DNA of 64,000 nucleotides. Origin: Echinometra lucunter (taxonomy: Eukaryota; Echinodermata; Echinoidea; Camarodonta; Echinometridae). The stretch is from NCBI GenBank assembly GCA_029962745.1, contig CM057154.1:33232424-33296423 (forward strand). Direction: 5' to 3'. Below the pieces are notes generated by a model. It was not told where the DNA came from and did not search any database. It saw only the letters and a list, made by a program, of their open reading frames with translations. Within the stretch, counting starts at the first letter, position 1; each line of letters starts with the position of its first letter. A program made the position numbers and the translations under genes. Below are positions 1 through 10,186 of this stretch, piece after piece.

Positions 1-276
1 ATTGCCGAAAGCTTTTGCCTCTCATGTTAAGAGATCCTGGGTTTGATCTTCCCTCTGTGTTTACTATATGGACAAGATGTATTACCTAAGTATGTATGTC
101 CCTCTCAATCCCAGTGTATTAAATGGGTACCTGGGGTAATATCAATAGCAGGGTTTACAGGAAGAGCAGTACCAATGTGGCTACTCTGGGTAAATGAAAA
201 GCTATTTGATTACCTCATAACTTAAAGCTATGACAGAATTTTTATACTAATTTCTCTTCTCACTGTTTGTTTTCAG

Positions 277-371
277 GTCTATTACACTCAGTGACTCAGA
301 CTGACTTGATGAAGTTCTATATCCAACGTTTCTCAGGTCTTAATGATCTCATGATAGAGCAATCAAGGAAG
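277..371 (+). CDS. SEC14L: SEC14L exon: CRAL-TRIO segment 1
   Basis: 95-nt exon after a good acceptor (tgtttgttttcag) and before the donor gtattg. It encodes 31 residues including DLMKFYIQRFSGLNDLM, matching the mid-to-late part of SEC14 domains. It enters with two bases of a split codon and leaves in phase 0. Upstream exons are to the left of the window. Confidence 0.82.
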
Positions 372-3300
372 GTATTGTCTTAAACCCTTTCTGTGCCTTC
401 TTCCTTTGGCATTTGTTACTTGTGCAGAAGATGAGGTATTTGATTGTAAAAGTATTTCAGAATTATCCTCTTGTTTGATGCATTAGGATTATTGATGAAT
501 TAATGTCCCTATTTATGGAAAAAATGGAACTTATGTAATACCTCCTCTCCTTCTTTTGACATTTTCAAAAACAATGGTGACGAAACCACCATTTGGCATT
601 TTAGAGAGTCTTATTTTTGAAAAACATGGTGTAAAACAACAATAATGTGAATACAGTCCGACCTCGCTTATGTTGGGACCGGCGCCCATCCGTATAAGTT
701 AAATGGCCGGATATGAGAGTAATGTAGTGGGACACCTTTTCTATGAAAATCTATAGGGTAGAGCAGTCTATTTGCTGTAAAATATCTATTTCCTTGGTCT
801 CGTGGATGATTATAAATGATCAATAATATCTTTCTGCTTGTACGAGATGAAAATAAAATGAAATGGACAATTGCCCATGATGTTTTCATCTCCCAGGCTG
901 TTAGGTGAATTGGATGAAGAATAAAAGAGGGAAGATGGCCGGGAGACGCAGCCGGTTAATAGAGGAGTTGGGATAAATGAGAGCCGGATAAGCGAGGTTG
1001 GACTGTATGTGTTTATAGATATATTGTAATATTTCTGTTATGGAATCATATATTCTAAGACCGTAATTCAAAAGATTTTGAGTCGAACAACATGATGCAG
1101 ACTTTGACTCATATGGATTATTACAAACGTCTTTTATTTACTCTTGTGCAGTTGAATAGTAAAGTAGAGGGCATCCATTTCATCATGGACTTTGAGCACC
1201 TTGGACGACAGCATCTCTCCAGACCCTCTACTCAGCTCCAGATCTCTGTAAGCACTGTTAAGCACCATTTTGCACTATTCAGACACAACCTAGCAAAAAA
1301 CTGTCTTGGTGAAATGTAACCTTAATCCCTTTTAAATGTTTTTCTCCTCTTTTCAGATTCTCTTTATTTTTTTTTTTCTATTTTGCCCTATTCAGACACA
1401 GTGTAGAAAAAAAAACTGTTTGGGTGAAACTCAGCCTCAGTCCACTTTAATTTTTTTTCTCCTTTTTTCAGATTCTATCTTGTTCTATTTTGCCCCATTC
1501 AGACACAACTTAGCAAAAACTGTCTGGAAGAAACATAGCCTTAGTCCCCCCCCCCACCTTGCTTTTTTTCCTCCATTTTTGTTCAAATTCTCTCTTTTGA
1601 TTTTGTGTTTATGATACCTGTACTTACATTCAAGCAAAAGGAATGTAGTGATTTACATTGTATTTTAACCCATAGATTACTGCATTCTTTCATTCCCTTT
1701 GGTTTAATGTTGGTTCCAATAGACATTGCGTTAAAGTCATCTCTTTTGAATGTCTGCAAGTGGTCAGTACTGTCCTTAAGTCTTTGGACATGACTATCGG
1801 CGTTATGCGAAGTTCGCACTTTCATGCTCAGTCACAGAGCTTATAATATTTACACAAAATATATTGATTTCCCCTGAGGGGTCAGCATTTGCTTTTAATT
1901 GTTTACATTCCTTGCTCAAAAATTATCAGCTAGTTGGAATTCAGCATGTCAGTTTTCATGGCCGTTATTAAGCACTCCTTGAAAATGATTCAGCACACAA
2001 CTAGGCATTGTGGCGTGCATCTGTAATCCTACCAACTAACAGTGGAAGTTATAAACTGATTCAGTGGACCCAGGTTCGAGTCTGAGTCGTGTCTTTCAGA
2101 TGGTGACGTAAAATGTCGGTCCCAGACGTAAATAATCATATCTGATTGATACACGTCTAGTAAAAACCCAAATTAACAACAACAACAACAACACAGTGAT
2201 TCATGGTCCAGTGCACAAAGAGCTAAGACAAAACCCATTTTGTTTTTTCAGGTTGTGAATATGTGCGAGGCTCACTTTCCTGAGTTGCTGTATCGAGTCT
2301 ACATCCTACGAAGCCCTCGTCTGTTTCCTCTGCTCTATTCCCTTGTCAGTCCTTTCCTAAATGAACACACCCGCAACATGACACTCTTCTGTAAAGGTAT
2401 GATTGCCATGGTAACAAGTGGACATCCATAATCAGATCTGGGTTGTGTTCCGATTGATTGCAAGTTGATTTTTATGTTATACAGGGGCCGGATGGGATAC
2501 TCATCTTGGCAACATTGATTGTTTACAATGATGCTTGTTATTTACTAACTTTTATATTTCTATCAAAATTGTTGGGCTAATATTATTTGTTTATAGCTCT
2601 TAATATTCAGTGGAAATTTCATTTGCTTCTGTGAAACTTTAATTTCTGTCACTACTTGAACTCTTAAAGAGGCCAGCAAATGGGAAATCATGGGGAAAAC
2701 GAATTTGCAAAAGGCTTGTTTACTTGTACACTATAATCCGTCTGTTATGCGAGCCCGTCGGACTAATGCGATAAAAGTTGGGACAGCACGGAGTTTACCG
2801 AACTCGACCTAGTCATACACTTCGGTTCTCACATTTCTCAACAACTCTAAGTGTTTAGACTCTTAACGGGTCTCATCGTGTTCACTCGAAGAAACGTCTT
2901 GTATAATGCTCCAACATTTCAAAATACAAAATATAGTTTACTTCTGGTTTGTTAGTCTAGCCATTAAACTCCATTGCCTTTCCCCGACACGTCATCGCCG
3001 CGGATTACGTAACACCCCTTAGGCTCTCCCTGGGAGCTGGCCATGTAATTGTTTTTCCATATGACTAGCTGTTTATTAGCTTTTTCACTGCGCGAAATTT
3101 GAAACACGTACGGAAATAAATCACAGTTGTTTAGAATGGATTATCCCTTTTCTTGAAACTCGAGCGGCCGACTGCATTTCCCCTCTCTCATCCGAGATCA
3201 CCCTGCCTTTCCCCATGATTTCTCACTTGCTATCCCCTTTAAGATAAAGTTGATTTCTGATCATGTGAATTCATTGCATAATTAACTGTCTCCAAGCAAA

Positions 3301-6300
3301 CTGGGAAAGGTACCGGTGGATGAGTTGTACATTAAAATGAAATTCACTCACTTTCCACAAAAAGCATATTGCTCTAGCTGTACACAGAAATGAGTATGGG
3401 ACCACACAAAAATGTGTCATGAATATTCTCCCCGAGCACTTCAGTTATTTATTTTCATATTTTGAATATGAGGGCATTTGAAGAGCAATCCTCTGTAGTG
3501 AACCATTCCCTATGATATTCCTCCTAACTGACATACAAAGAATGAAAATGCTTATAAAATCATTTCTAACATTTCCCAGAACTCAAACTTCTCTTTGTTA
3601 TTTAAGTTGAGTTTTGAATTCAAATTTTGTGATTCTCCATCTCTCTGTAAACAGACAACTTTAAAGAAGTTCTTGTGAAGTACATTGATGCTGNNNNNNN
3701 NNNNNNNNNNNNNNNNNNNNNNNNNNNNNNNNNNNNNNNNNNNNNNNNNNNNNNNNNNNNNNNNNNNNNNNNNNNNNNNNNNNNNNNNNNNNNNNNNNNN
3801 NNNNNNNNNNNNNNNNNNNNNNNNNNNNNNNNNNNNNNNNNNNNNNNNNNNNNNNNNNNNNNNNNNNNNNNNNNNNNNNNNNNNNNNNNNNNNNNNNNNN
3901 NNNNNNNNNNNNNNNNNNNNNNNNNNNNNNNNNNNNNNNNNNNNNNNNNNNNNNNNNNNNNNNNNNNNNNNNNNNNNNNNNNNNNNNNNNNNNNNNNNNN
4001 NNNNNNNNNNNNNNNNNNNNNNNNNNNNNNNNNNNNNNNNNNNNNNNNNNNNNNNNNNNNNNNNNNNNNNNNNNNNNNNNNNNNNNNNNNNNNNNNNNNN
4101 NNNNNNNNNNNNNNNNNNNNNNNNNNNNNNNNNNNNNNNNNNNNNNNNNNNNNNNNNNNNNNNNNNNNNNNNNNNNNNNNNNNNNNNNNNNNNAAAAAAC
4201 ATTTCTACATTAGAAAGATCTACATTACAAATGGCTACCAAATTTGGTCAGATTAATAAATGAACTATCAAAACAATTATAAAACAAATTCTATTTCAGC
4301 TGTTCACTCTAAAACTCCCACTGTGACTAATATTTGTTGTTTTGTGGTGGAGGGTCACTTACAGTATGTGCTTTCTTGCATTTCTCATCCACTTTTGCCA
4401 TTCATTTAGTCCACCAGAAACCATGTTTTCAGTGGGTTGTACGTGGTTAACCTGCTTACTCTGTAATTCTGTAATTCCCATAGGCTTGATACAAGAGCCA
4501 GCCAGGTTCCAGTAACCAACAGGTTAACTGGAGCGTATTTGAAGGAACCTTCAGTGTATACATTCTCTGTTCCTCTAGGGATTACTAAAGCCAGTAGCCT
4601 TTCCGTAGGTGTGAGCAAATGCTAATCCAACAACAGCAACTGTCACTTCCTTCAGGGCACCTATATAACACTAAGATAGAACTAAAAGATGTAGAAAAAA
4701 TGTCAGGCCTAAAGATGTAGGTGTTGTGCTGGGGCTTATTAACCCATTCGTGACAGGAATTATTTAAAACCTAATTTGATCAGCTTTTATTCTTCAAATT
4801 GGCAACACCAACATTTTTATTTTATTGCTACATTTTTCTTATAAAACGTCATGTATCTGAAATGAATAGAAATTGACAGAAATTATGACGAAAAGTCAAA
4901 AAGTTGCCAATTTGCAGGGGAAATCAGTGATTTTAAACTTTCTATCACATTGCCAATTTAAGGATTTTAATGCTTATTTTCCTTTAAAAAATTTTCAGCA
5001 TCAAACAACGAATATTGATGCAACCAAAATGGGCACAGTTTGTGTAGATTTGTTTTGCTCTTTCTGCTCATGTATTTGGTATGATTTTTAGGGCTTTGCA
5101 TCAAAAGATATTAGGCCAAACCACAAAATGTGGACCTCTGTCATGAATGGGTTAAACCAATGACTTTTGAGTCCCCAGTCAAGTGATTAGACCACAAGAC
5201 TCCAAACATTTCTGTACTCGCTAGTGATTCTTAAAACATCCTACCAATGCTTTCAATGTATGTGACAGTTCATGTAGCAAACTGCTCGTTGGGGTGCTAC
5301 ATTAAATACAACATTGATCCAACATTAATAAAGAAAAAAATGAAATGAACTAAAAAAAAATATTGTTCTTCATAATAAGCATGATTATTTTTTTTTTCCT
5401 TGAAGTTGATATTATTGAGTTGCATTTTAGTTTAAAAATAATGAGATATCAGAAGAAATATTTGTATCACTTTGAGGAAGGACTTTTTGTAATTATTTTT
5501 ACAGCTATGAGTTCCGTACCCAGGACAATGATATTGCCTTTGGGATCAAATTCATCGCTGCGGATGGATCTAAGACTTCAATTGTTGAATCTCAGCACTT
5601 CAATTGTCATCGTGTTCCAGAAACAGGCACAATAGACCTCAAGGATCCTGGCACATGTGAGAAGATATAGTAATAATGTGAAGGGGCTCTAGACCCTGAT
5701 GGAGGGGGTGGGTGGGGGAGATCCTTCAAGTATCCATGGACAACTAGATACCCATACCATGAAGGTTGGATTAGTAGTAGTAGTAGTTTGAAGGGTAATC
5801 ACTTGGGAAAGTTTCTCTAAGTTGGTAGTTGTCTGGGGGTGGTACTTTTTATGGAGGGAGGGGGGATGGGGAAGAATTCTTTTCATGATGTGTAATCTGT
5901 TTGAAATAAGCAAACATATTTGATTTAATGAATGTATCTTTTTTCCTCCTTTTCTCCCAGATGTGGTAAAGTTTGAATGAAGTGTATTTTAAAGATATAG
6001 TTGAGTTCTGGTTATGCAAAAAAAAAATCTGTATGCAAGCAAGTTATAATGGAAAAGGTAGATAAGTTGTATATAACATATGTTTGATTTGGGGATTATC
6101 ATATTGATGAGAAATTCACTTACTTTCCCCAAAAGGCACTTTGCACTGCATGCAGAAATGAGTATATGCAGACCCCCCCCCCCCAACCATTCTGAATTTG
6201 GAGGAAAGAATCTGAATTTTGACCCTTCCAAGCTCTTGTTTCGATATCATTATCCTATTTTTCTTGATAAATTTACTACACCCTCTTATGGGAAATGCTG

Positions 6301-6765
6301 TTTCTTTCCTAATTTTGAGCAAAATCATCCCTATTTTTCAGTCAAAAAGGTTGGGAGGTCTGTATATTGAACCACACGCAAATGTGACATGAATGTTCGG
6401 CCTTCCCAAACACTTCATGCTATTTTCTCATCATATTTCATATTGGAGGGCATTTGAAGAGCACTCCTTTTTAGGAACCTTTCTACTGAGATATTCTTTT
6501 TAACTGACATAAAAAGAAATAGAAAGCCCGCAAAGAATTTCAAATCTTTCCAAGAACTCAAGCTTCTTTTTTACCATTAATTCCATTTTTCTTCTTTTCT
6601 TTTGTCCCAGATGTGGTCAAGTTTGATAATGGGTACAGCTGGACAAGGAGTAAGAAGCTTCATTACTGGATAGAGCTTCTTGAATCTGATGAAAGCGTAG
6701 AGAAGGTGGTCAAGACCGGGGTCCCTGAAGCAGAGGGAGATTTCTTACCAGCGGAAGAGGGCTAG
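277..6765 (+). CDS. SEC14L: SEC14-like protein (CRAL-TRIO + GOLD), 3' part of gene
   Basis: Partial gene on the + strand; visible coding exons are 277-371, 2252-2396, 3655-3693 (cut by the N gap), 5505-5656 and 6611-6765. The first three encode the C-terminal part of a CRAL-TRIO lipid-binding fold (motifs FYIQRFSGLNDLM, YILRSPRLFPLLYSLVSPFL, DNFKEVLVKYIDA). The last two encode a GOLD beta-sandwich (YEFRTQDNDIAFGI, VVKFDNGYSWTRSKKLHYWI) and a short acidic tail ending at TAG. This CRAL-TRIO then GOLD order is that of animal SEC14-like proteins, cytosolic or peripheral-membrane proteins that bind and transfer lipids such as phosphoinositides or tocopherol. The paralog cannot be set because the N-terminus, including any PRELI domain, is outside the window. 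Intron phases agree where two neighbouring exons are visible (0, 1, 1). The segment linking the domains (roughly 75 residues in vertebrate relatives) is not visible and probably lies in the gap. Confidence 0.88.
654..1005. mobile_element. Tigger/pogo-like MITE, 352 bp, TA target duplication
   Basis: Terminal inverted repeats start CAGTCCGACCTCGCTTAT on the left and CAGTCCAACCTCGCTTAT when the right end is reverse-complemented. They are flanked by TA on both sides (652-653 and 1006-1007). CAGT-type ends with TA duplications are typical of the pogo/Tigger branch of Tc1/mariner. There is no transposase, so it is non-autonomous. It lies in a SEC14L intron. Confidence 0.8.
1262..1610. repeat. Three-unit intronic tandem repeat (about 110-bp unit)
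   Basis: Units carrying TATTCAGACACA...AGCAAAAA...CTGT followed by ctcc..tttttcagattct recur at about 1272, 1386 and 1493, spaced about 107-114 bp. Each unit includes a pyrimidine-rich stretch ending in cag that resembles a splice acceptor, but no coding continuation follows. Confidence 0.65.
2001..2192 (+). mobile_element. SINE with 7SL-like head and (AAC)n tail
   Basis: About 190 bp. The head reads GTGGCGTGCATCTGTAATCC, then comes a pol III B-box-like GGTTCGAGTC at about 2073-2082, and the tail is a run of AAC triplets (2171-2192). The head looks like the 5' domain of 7SL RNA and Alu (GTGGCGCGTGCCTGTAGTCC). The B box is closer to a tRNA-type consensus. A possible short target duplication is tgattca on both sides. 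SINE assignment is fairly safe; 7SL origin is an inference. Confidence 0.6.
2252..2396 (+). CDS. SEC14L: SEC14L exon: CRAL-TRIO segment 2
   Basis: 145-nt exon with acceptor tgttttttcag and donor gtatga. It encodes 48 residues with VVNMCEAHFPELLYRVYIL followed by RSPRLFPLLYSLVSPFLNEH. This is the highly recognisable NYPE...APKLFP...L..PFLSE..R region of SEC14/CRAL-TRIO domains, which forms part of the lipid pocket floor and gate. It leaves in phase 1. Confidence 0.92.
3330..3610 (+). repeat. Intronic repeat copy A, upstream of the 3655 exon
   Basis: Matches 6108-6565 at many places: gaaattcact.actttcc.caaaa, cagaaatgagtat, accacac.aaatgtg..atgaat, gagggcatttgaagagca, taactgacat and agaactcaa.cttct. 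Both copies end a few dozen bases before a SEC14L exon, suggesting an intragenic duplication or a shared dispersed repeat. Confidence 0.65.
3655..3693 (+). CDS. SEC14L: SEC14L exon: CRAL-TRIO segment 3, truncated by assembly gap
   Basis: Acceptor ctctctgtaaacag at 3654. The split G completes GAC, giving DNFKEVLVKYIDA before the N run starts at 3694. SEC14-like proteins have (G/D)NWKEVL.K.IS..Q.P at this place, so the exon continues into the gap with the end of the CRAL-TRIO domain. Exon identity is well supported; its 3' end is unknown. Confidence 0.82.
3694..4193. other. Assembly gap (500 N)
   Basis: Exactly 500 unknown bases, a size that suggests a placeholder or estimated scaffold gap. 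It interrupts a SEC14L exon and probably hides the end of the CRAL-TRIO domain and the first strands of the GOLD domain. No exon for those parts was found between 4194 and 5504. Confidence 0.99.
4447..4527. mobile_element. 81-bp TTAA-bounded miniature element, copy A
   Basis: Starts TTAACCTGCTTACTCTG and ends CAACAGGTTAA, so both edges are TTAACCTG in opposite orientation. Its middle (CCATAGGCTTGATACA, AGCCAGCCAGGTTCCAG) matches copy B at 17921-18000 (CCATGGGTTTAATACA, GGCCACCCGGCTCCAG). TTAA target sites with C-rich ends are characteristic of piggyBac-type elements; there is no coding capacity. Confidence 0.65.
4739..5155. mobile_element. TTAA-flanked MITE family 1, copy 1 (417 bp)
   Basis: Ends are TTAACCCATTCGTGACAG and, reverse-complemented, TTAACCCATTCATGACAG. 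Body motifs GCCAATTTGAAGAATAAAAG-type and TTTTAAAGGAAAATAAGC (here in reverse orientation) recur in the copies at 10187 and 39474. The TTAA target and CCC start suggest a piggyBac-type non-autonomous element. It lies in the SEC14L intron downstream of the gap. Confidence 0.85.
5505..5656 (+). CDS. SEC14L: SEC14L exon: GOLD domain segment 1
   Basis: 152-nt exon with acceptor aattatttttacag and donor gtgaga. It encodes 50 residues including YEFRTQDNDIAFGIKF and HRVPETGTIDLKDPGT, the first half of a GOLD domain (W/YEF...D.DI.FGI.F...H..P..G......PG). It enters needing one base to finish a codon and leaves in phase 1, compatible with the next exon at 6611. Confidence 0.92.
5944..5982 (+). pseudogene. 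Decoy or relic copy of the last-exon acceptor and first codons
   Basis: A strong acceptor (cctccttttctcccag, ending 5960) is followed by ATGTGGTAAAGTTTGAATGA. In the frame left by the previous exon this reads Y-V-V-K-F-E-stop, against Y-V-V-K-F-D-N in the true last exon. It looks like a decayed duplicate of the exon start. If used in splicing it would truncate the GOLD domain. Confidence 0.55.
6108..6565 (+). repeat. Intronic repeat copy B, upstream of the last SEC14L exon
   Basis: Second copy of the sequence at 3330-3610. It is longer because of extra sequence in its middle, including a C-run at about 6173-6184. It lies between the decoy acceptor at 5960 and the true last exon at 6611. Confidence 0.65.
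6611..6765 (+). CDS. SEC14L: SEC14L last coding exon: GOLD domain segment 2 and C-terminus
   Basis: Acceptor cttttcttttgtcccag ends at 6610. The exon reads YVVKFDNGYSWTRSKKLHYW, the Y.L.FDN.YS...SK.V.Y signature closing GOLD domains, then an acidic tail ending EGDFLPAEEG and the stop TAG at 6763-6765. A decayed copy of its first bases and acceptor sits about 650 bp upstream at 5961. Confidence 0.93.
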
Positions 6766-7260
6766 CGCTCTCATCTGATGGACGGACCACCGTTCAGCAT
6801 TCATGCATCATGTCGAAAACCTTGGGGGGGGGGAACTGATGGAGGGGGAGGGTTCACATGTGAATGAATAGCAAGTCAGGAAGAAAATCTTATCTGATGG
6901 ACGGACATCCATTCACTGCTTGTCATTCATACATCATGTGGGAACCTCCGTGGGAAACTCTGGTGAAGGGGCGGGGGGAGAGGTGTGGGAGGGTTCACAT
7001 GTGAGTGGATGTCAAGTTGGGAAGAAAATCTTTAAAGCTACTTGTACTCTCTTATCTGTGTGTTGGAAGAGACAGGAAATATGCTTCAAACACCCGAGGT
7101 TAAACCATCTTTTTTCACCACAGCATGTGTGAACAAGCCATTATTGCCCAAAGGTTGTGAAGGAGCCAAAAATATTTCCCAAAGCTGTGGCAAGAAGCTT
7201 TAATGTGTCATGTAAATTTTATTTGAACCATTATCTTTATGATAGGAATAAATTTTATAG
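6766..7260 (+). other. Proximal 3' UTR of SEC14L with candidate poly(A) signal
   Basis: Non-coding sequence after the stop. It contains two copies of a unit of about 120 bp beginning tctgatggacggac (6775 and 6893), both including a ggttcacatgtga motif. A canonical AATAAA lies at 7247-7252 and is followed by T/G-rich DNA. Another AATAAA at 9370-9375 could end a longer transcript. The site used cannot be told from sequence. Confidence 0.5.
6772..7030 (+). repeat. Two-copy tandem duplication in the 3' UTR
   Basis: Two imperfect units: tctgatggacggaccacc...ggttcacatgtgaatg...caggaagaaaatctt and tctgatggacggacatcc...ggttcacatgtgagtg...gggaagaaaatctt. Inserted G-runs make the lengths unequal. It is a local duplication downstream of the stop codon. 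Confidence 0.7.
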
Positions 7261-10186
7261 TGATCTCTTCATGGCTGAATAGTCCTCTGTCGCTCAAAAA
7301 TTTCAAAAAAAATTCTTAAGTTCTGGTCAAAGTAACTACTTGTGTGTTGTCTTATTTTTCATTATTTTGTAGAAAAACTTTTTTTAATGCATCTTCTACG
7401 GGATTAAAATCTTGAAATTTGAATAATTTGAATCCTTTATTCCATGATTAACAAAAAATATTTTGTAATTACTGTTGCATTTTCTATGTATATAGTTCAT
7501 TTTAAGCTTTGTAATATTTACCATGTTTATATTTGAATGGTTACTTATCAAGCAAACCAAGCAAACCTCATTCTTTTCTTAAATTTTCTTAAGCTTTTGC
7601 TCTGGATTTTTAAAATTGTATTTGTAAAGTTGTACATTATCTACCACAGGCTCATCAAATCCATATGAAACTAAAGAATACTAGAAATATTTTATCCCCT
7701 TGTCTTTTCTTCTCTGCCAGAGCCGGGTTTGTGTATCTAGTCCCATCCGTAAGTATTCATGCTTGTGGTAGAGTTAGAAATATGTGTATTCCAACTGAAC
7801 AAGCTTGAAACAGAAGTGAATGGATGAGGATTTTGTTTTTTCCTTTTTAAGCACTCCCTCATATGGTTTCACACATGCTTTTTTTTTTCAAAGTACTTGT
7901 TTGGAAAAAAAATGTTTGTATATGTGTATTATTGGTGTATTAACAGTGTTTTGAATAATTAATATCGTATTTTATATATTATGATCAAAATTGAACTAAG
8001 ATTATGTAACATTTGCTTTACCTCTGTGCAGTGAAGTAGTTTGTAATGTTTCAACATTGAAAATTCATCTGAACTCACATTCTTTATCAACTAGTCAAGA
8101 TGGAAACTTAAGGAATTTTATTATTTTTATCCATGACTTCTTTTCACGATTTGTTTTATTTTCAGGTAATATTTTTATGCTATTATAAGCATTCTTTGAT
8201 AAATATTTTTGATGCTGCAAATAAGATATATATGTATATTTTATTGTGAAAGGGTTGTGCTACCTTTTTTCTGAATGAGGTAAACAGGGTTTTATAAATA
8301 CTATTTTTTTATGACAGCGAGTTTTTATGATTAGCGTTTCATATAGGGTCATTATACTGATATTTACATTATTTGGAAGATAAAGATCTATATTAGCACA
8401 GAATTATATTACCAGTACCTAAATTTGATATTACACCAACACGCTGTGTCAAAACCACCTCTAAAATACCAGGATCAAGTTTCTTAGGATTTGATTTAGG
8501 GGGGCGTTAGTGAGCACGCTAAGTGGGAGGGTGCAGGGAGGGGGGAGCAATGTTTCTTTGCCATCCTTCATTGTTCCTTGTCTGCTCCTTCTTTTCCTGT
8601 GTTCCCTCACGTTCTTCTCTTGTTCAAGCTTTTCGGGAAGGCATTTTGGGGGGACTCCCCCCCCCCCCCCCCCCCCCCCCCATGCGCTTGTTCAAATGAA
8701 TATATTCAACTTTTCCACCTAAACTTCACCAGCACATACATGTACTTCATATATTGCAGTGATGTCTGGTCAGAAAAATGTCTGTACATCTTGGCGTTAG
8801 AGTAGAAGTACGGCCATTATGGGGGCACTAGTTACATACATGTACTAGGATGCCATTGTACCGGTACATGTAGTTCATTGAAACAAGTATTTATCACAAA
8901 AAATTACATTTCCAATGTCCGAGCTGACAGAATGTTTATCAATATGGGCTCCTTTGTTCCAGAACCAGAAAATTTGATTGTTCGCCATTGTAAATCACCA
9001 CTCTTAATCCTTTCCTGTACAAGCAGGTTTTGGACCAGTAGATCACTGTTCAGTAATTGTTTGAAACCTCATTGTACATATACCCAAGAAAAGTGAATGT
9101 ATTCCACACGTGTATGTATATGTATTTATTATGTACATTCCTGCCTGCTATTTTTGTATTCCAAACTATGTTTCATCAGAAATTATATTTTAAGTATAAC
9201 ACACAAAAGAAGAAAAAGAGAAGAAAAAAAAAAAGGTGAAGGAAAGAGAAATGAGACTTCAACATAATGCTTGTGTAGAGAAAATATATAATAGAATATA
9301 TGTTACTAATATGAAAGGTTGATTGGAGAATATACCTCTTAGTATGTTGTACACTGTTAAAGGTTTTTTAATAAAATCATACCTCATTTATACATGTAAC
9401 GTATTAGGCCAACAATTGATTGAAAATTACAACTTCAAAAAGCCAAAAAGTTTGGAATCAGTTTGGTGTCGGTTTGGAGTCTGTTTGGAACCAGCTTAAA
9501 GTTGATTTAGTGGAATGACCAAGGTATAAGCTCTGGTTTGAACCATTTGTACAGAACAGTACTTAACATTATATCGGTAATTTACTGTGGTAGATAATGT
9601 ATGCTGAAGTCGGAAGTGACTGAAATTTGTAACAAGGGTTGAAGTGTAGTTGCATCCACACTTTTACATCATATAACATACAGAACCCTTGTGTTACTCG
9701 CATTCGCTTTGTTCACACACACAAAAATGCCGTCATTTCTTTGCATATGTTAACAAGGCTGAAAAGTGTCAGGAAAGAAAGAAAAACTAAAGAGTATTTT
9801 TAAACATTTTTTTTCATACTAACATATATAACATGGCAGTGTTATCAGTGGATATGTTGCTGACTTTATTATGTAAATTATTCAGTACTAATGAACTACT
9901 AGTATTAAAGCAAACTTTCATAAATAAATTCATGAACATTTTTCTAAGTGAATGTGTATGAAATATTTTGGAACTGTTCTGGTTTTTGTGGGAAGAGAGA
10001 AAAGGAAAGAGGTAGAGTGAACTGTGGAGAAAAAAAGAAAAGGAGATAAACAGGAAAATAAAGATTACAAGAAAAAGGGAGAGAGAGAGGGAGACAAAGG
10101 AGAGATAGAGAGAGGGAGGGAGAGGGGAGGGCAAATAATCATTTAGAGAGATACAGGGATTTAGATTAAAAACTAGAAGGGTTGTA
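7261..10186. other. AT-rich 3' flank or intergenic DNA, no gene seen
   Basis: No exon could be supported. The stretch contains a C25 homopolymer (8657-8681), a short array of GTTTGGA-type units (about 9449-9497), an AATAAA at 9370-9375 and a GA-rich tract (about 9990-10135). Part of it may be a distal 3' UTR of the SEC14L gene. Confidence 0.5.

Noticed and set aside
3552..4263. ORFs of about 190-230 codons spanning the N run
   Set aside because: Almost entirely unknown bases; the open length is an artefact of the gap.
4739..5155. Repeated ORF segment (SHCQFKDFNAYFPLKNFQHQ) seen at 4.9, 10.3 and 39.6 kb
   Set aside because: Shared because all three are copies of one MITE; the frame is broken differently in each copy.
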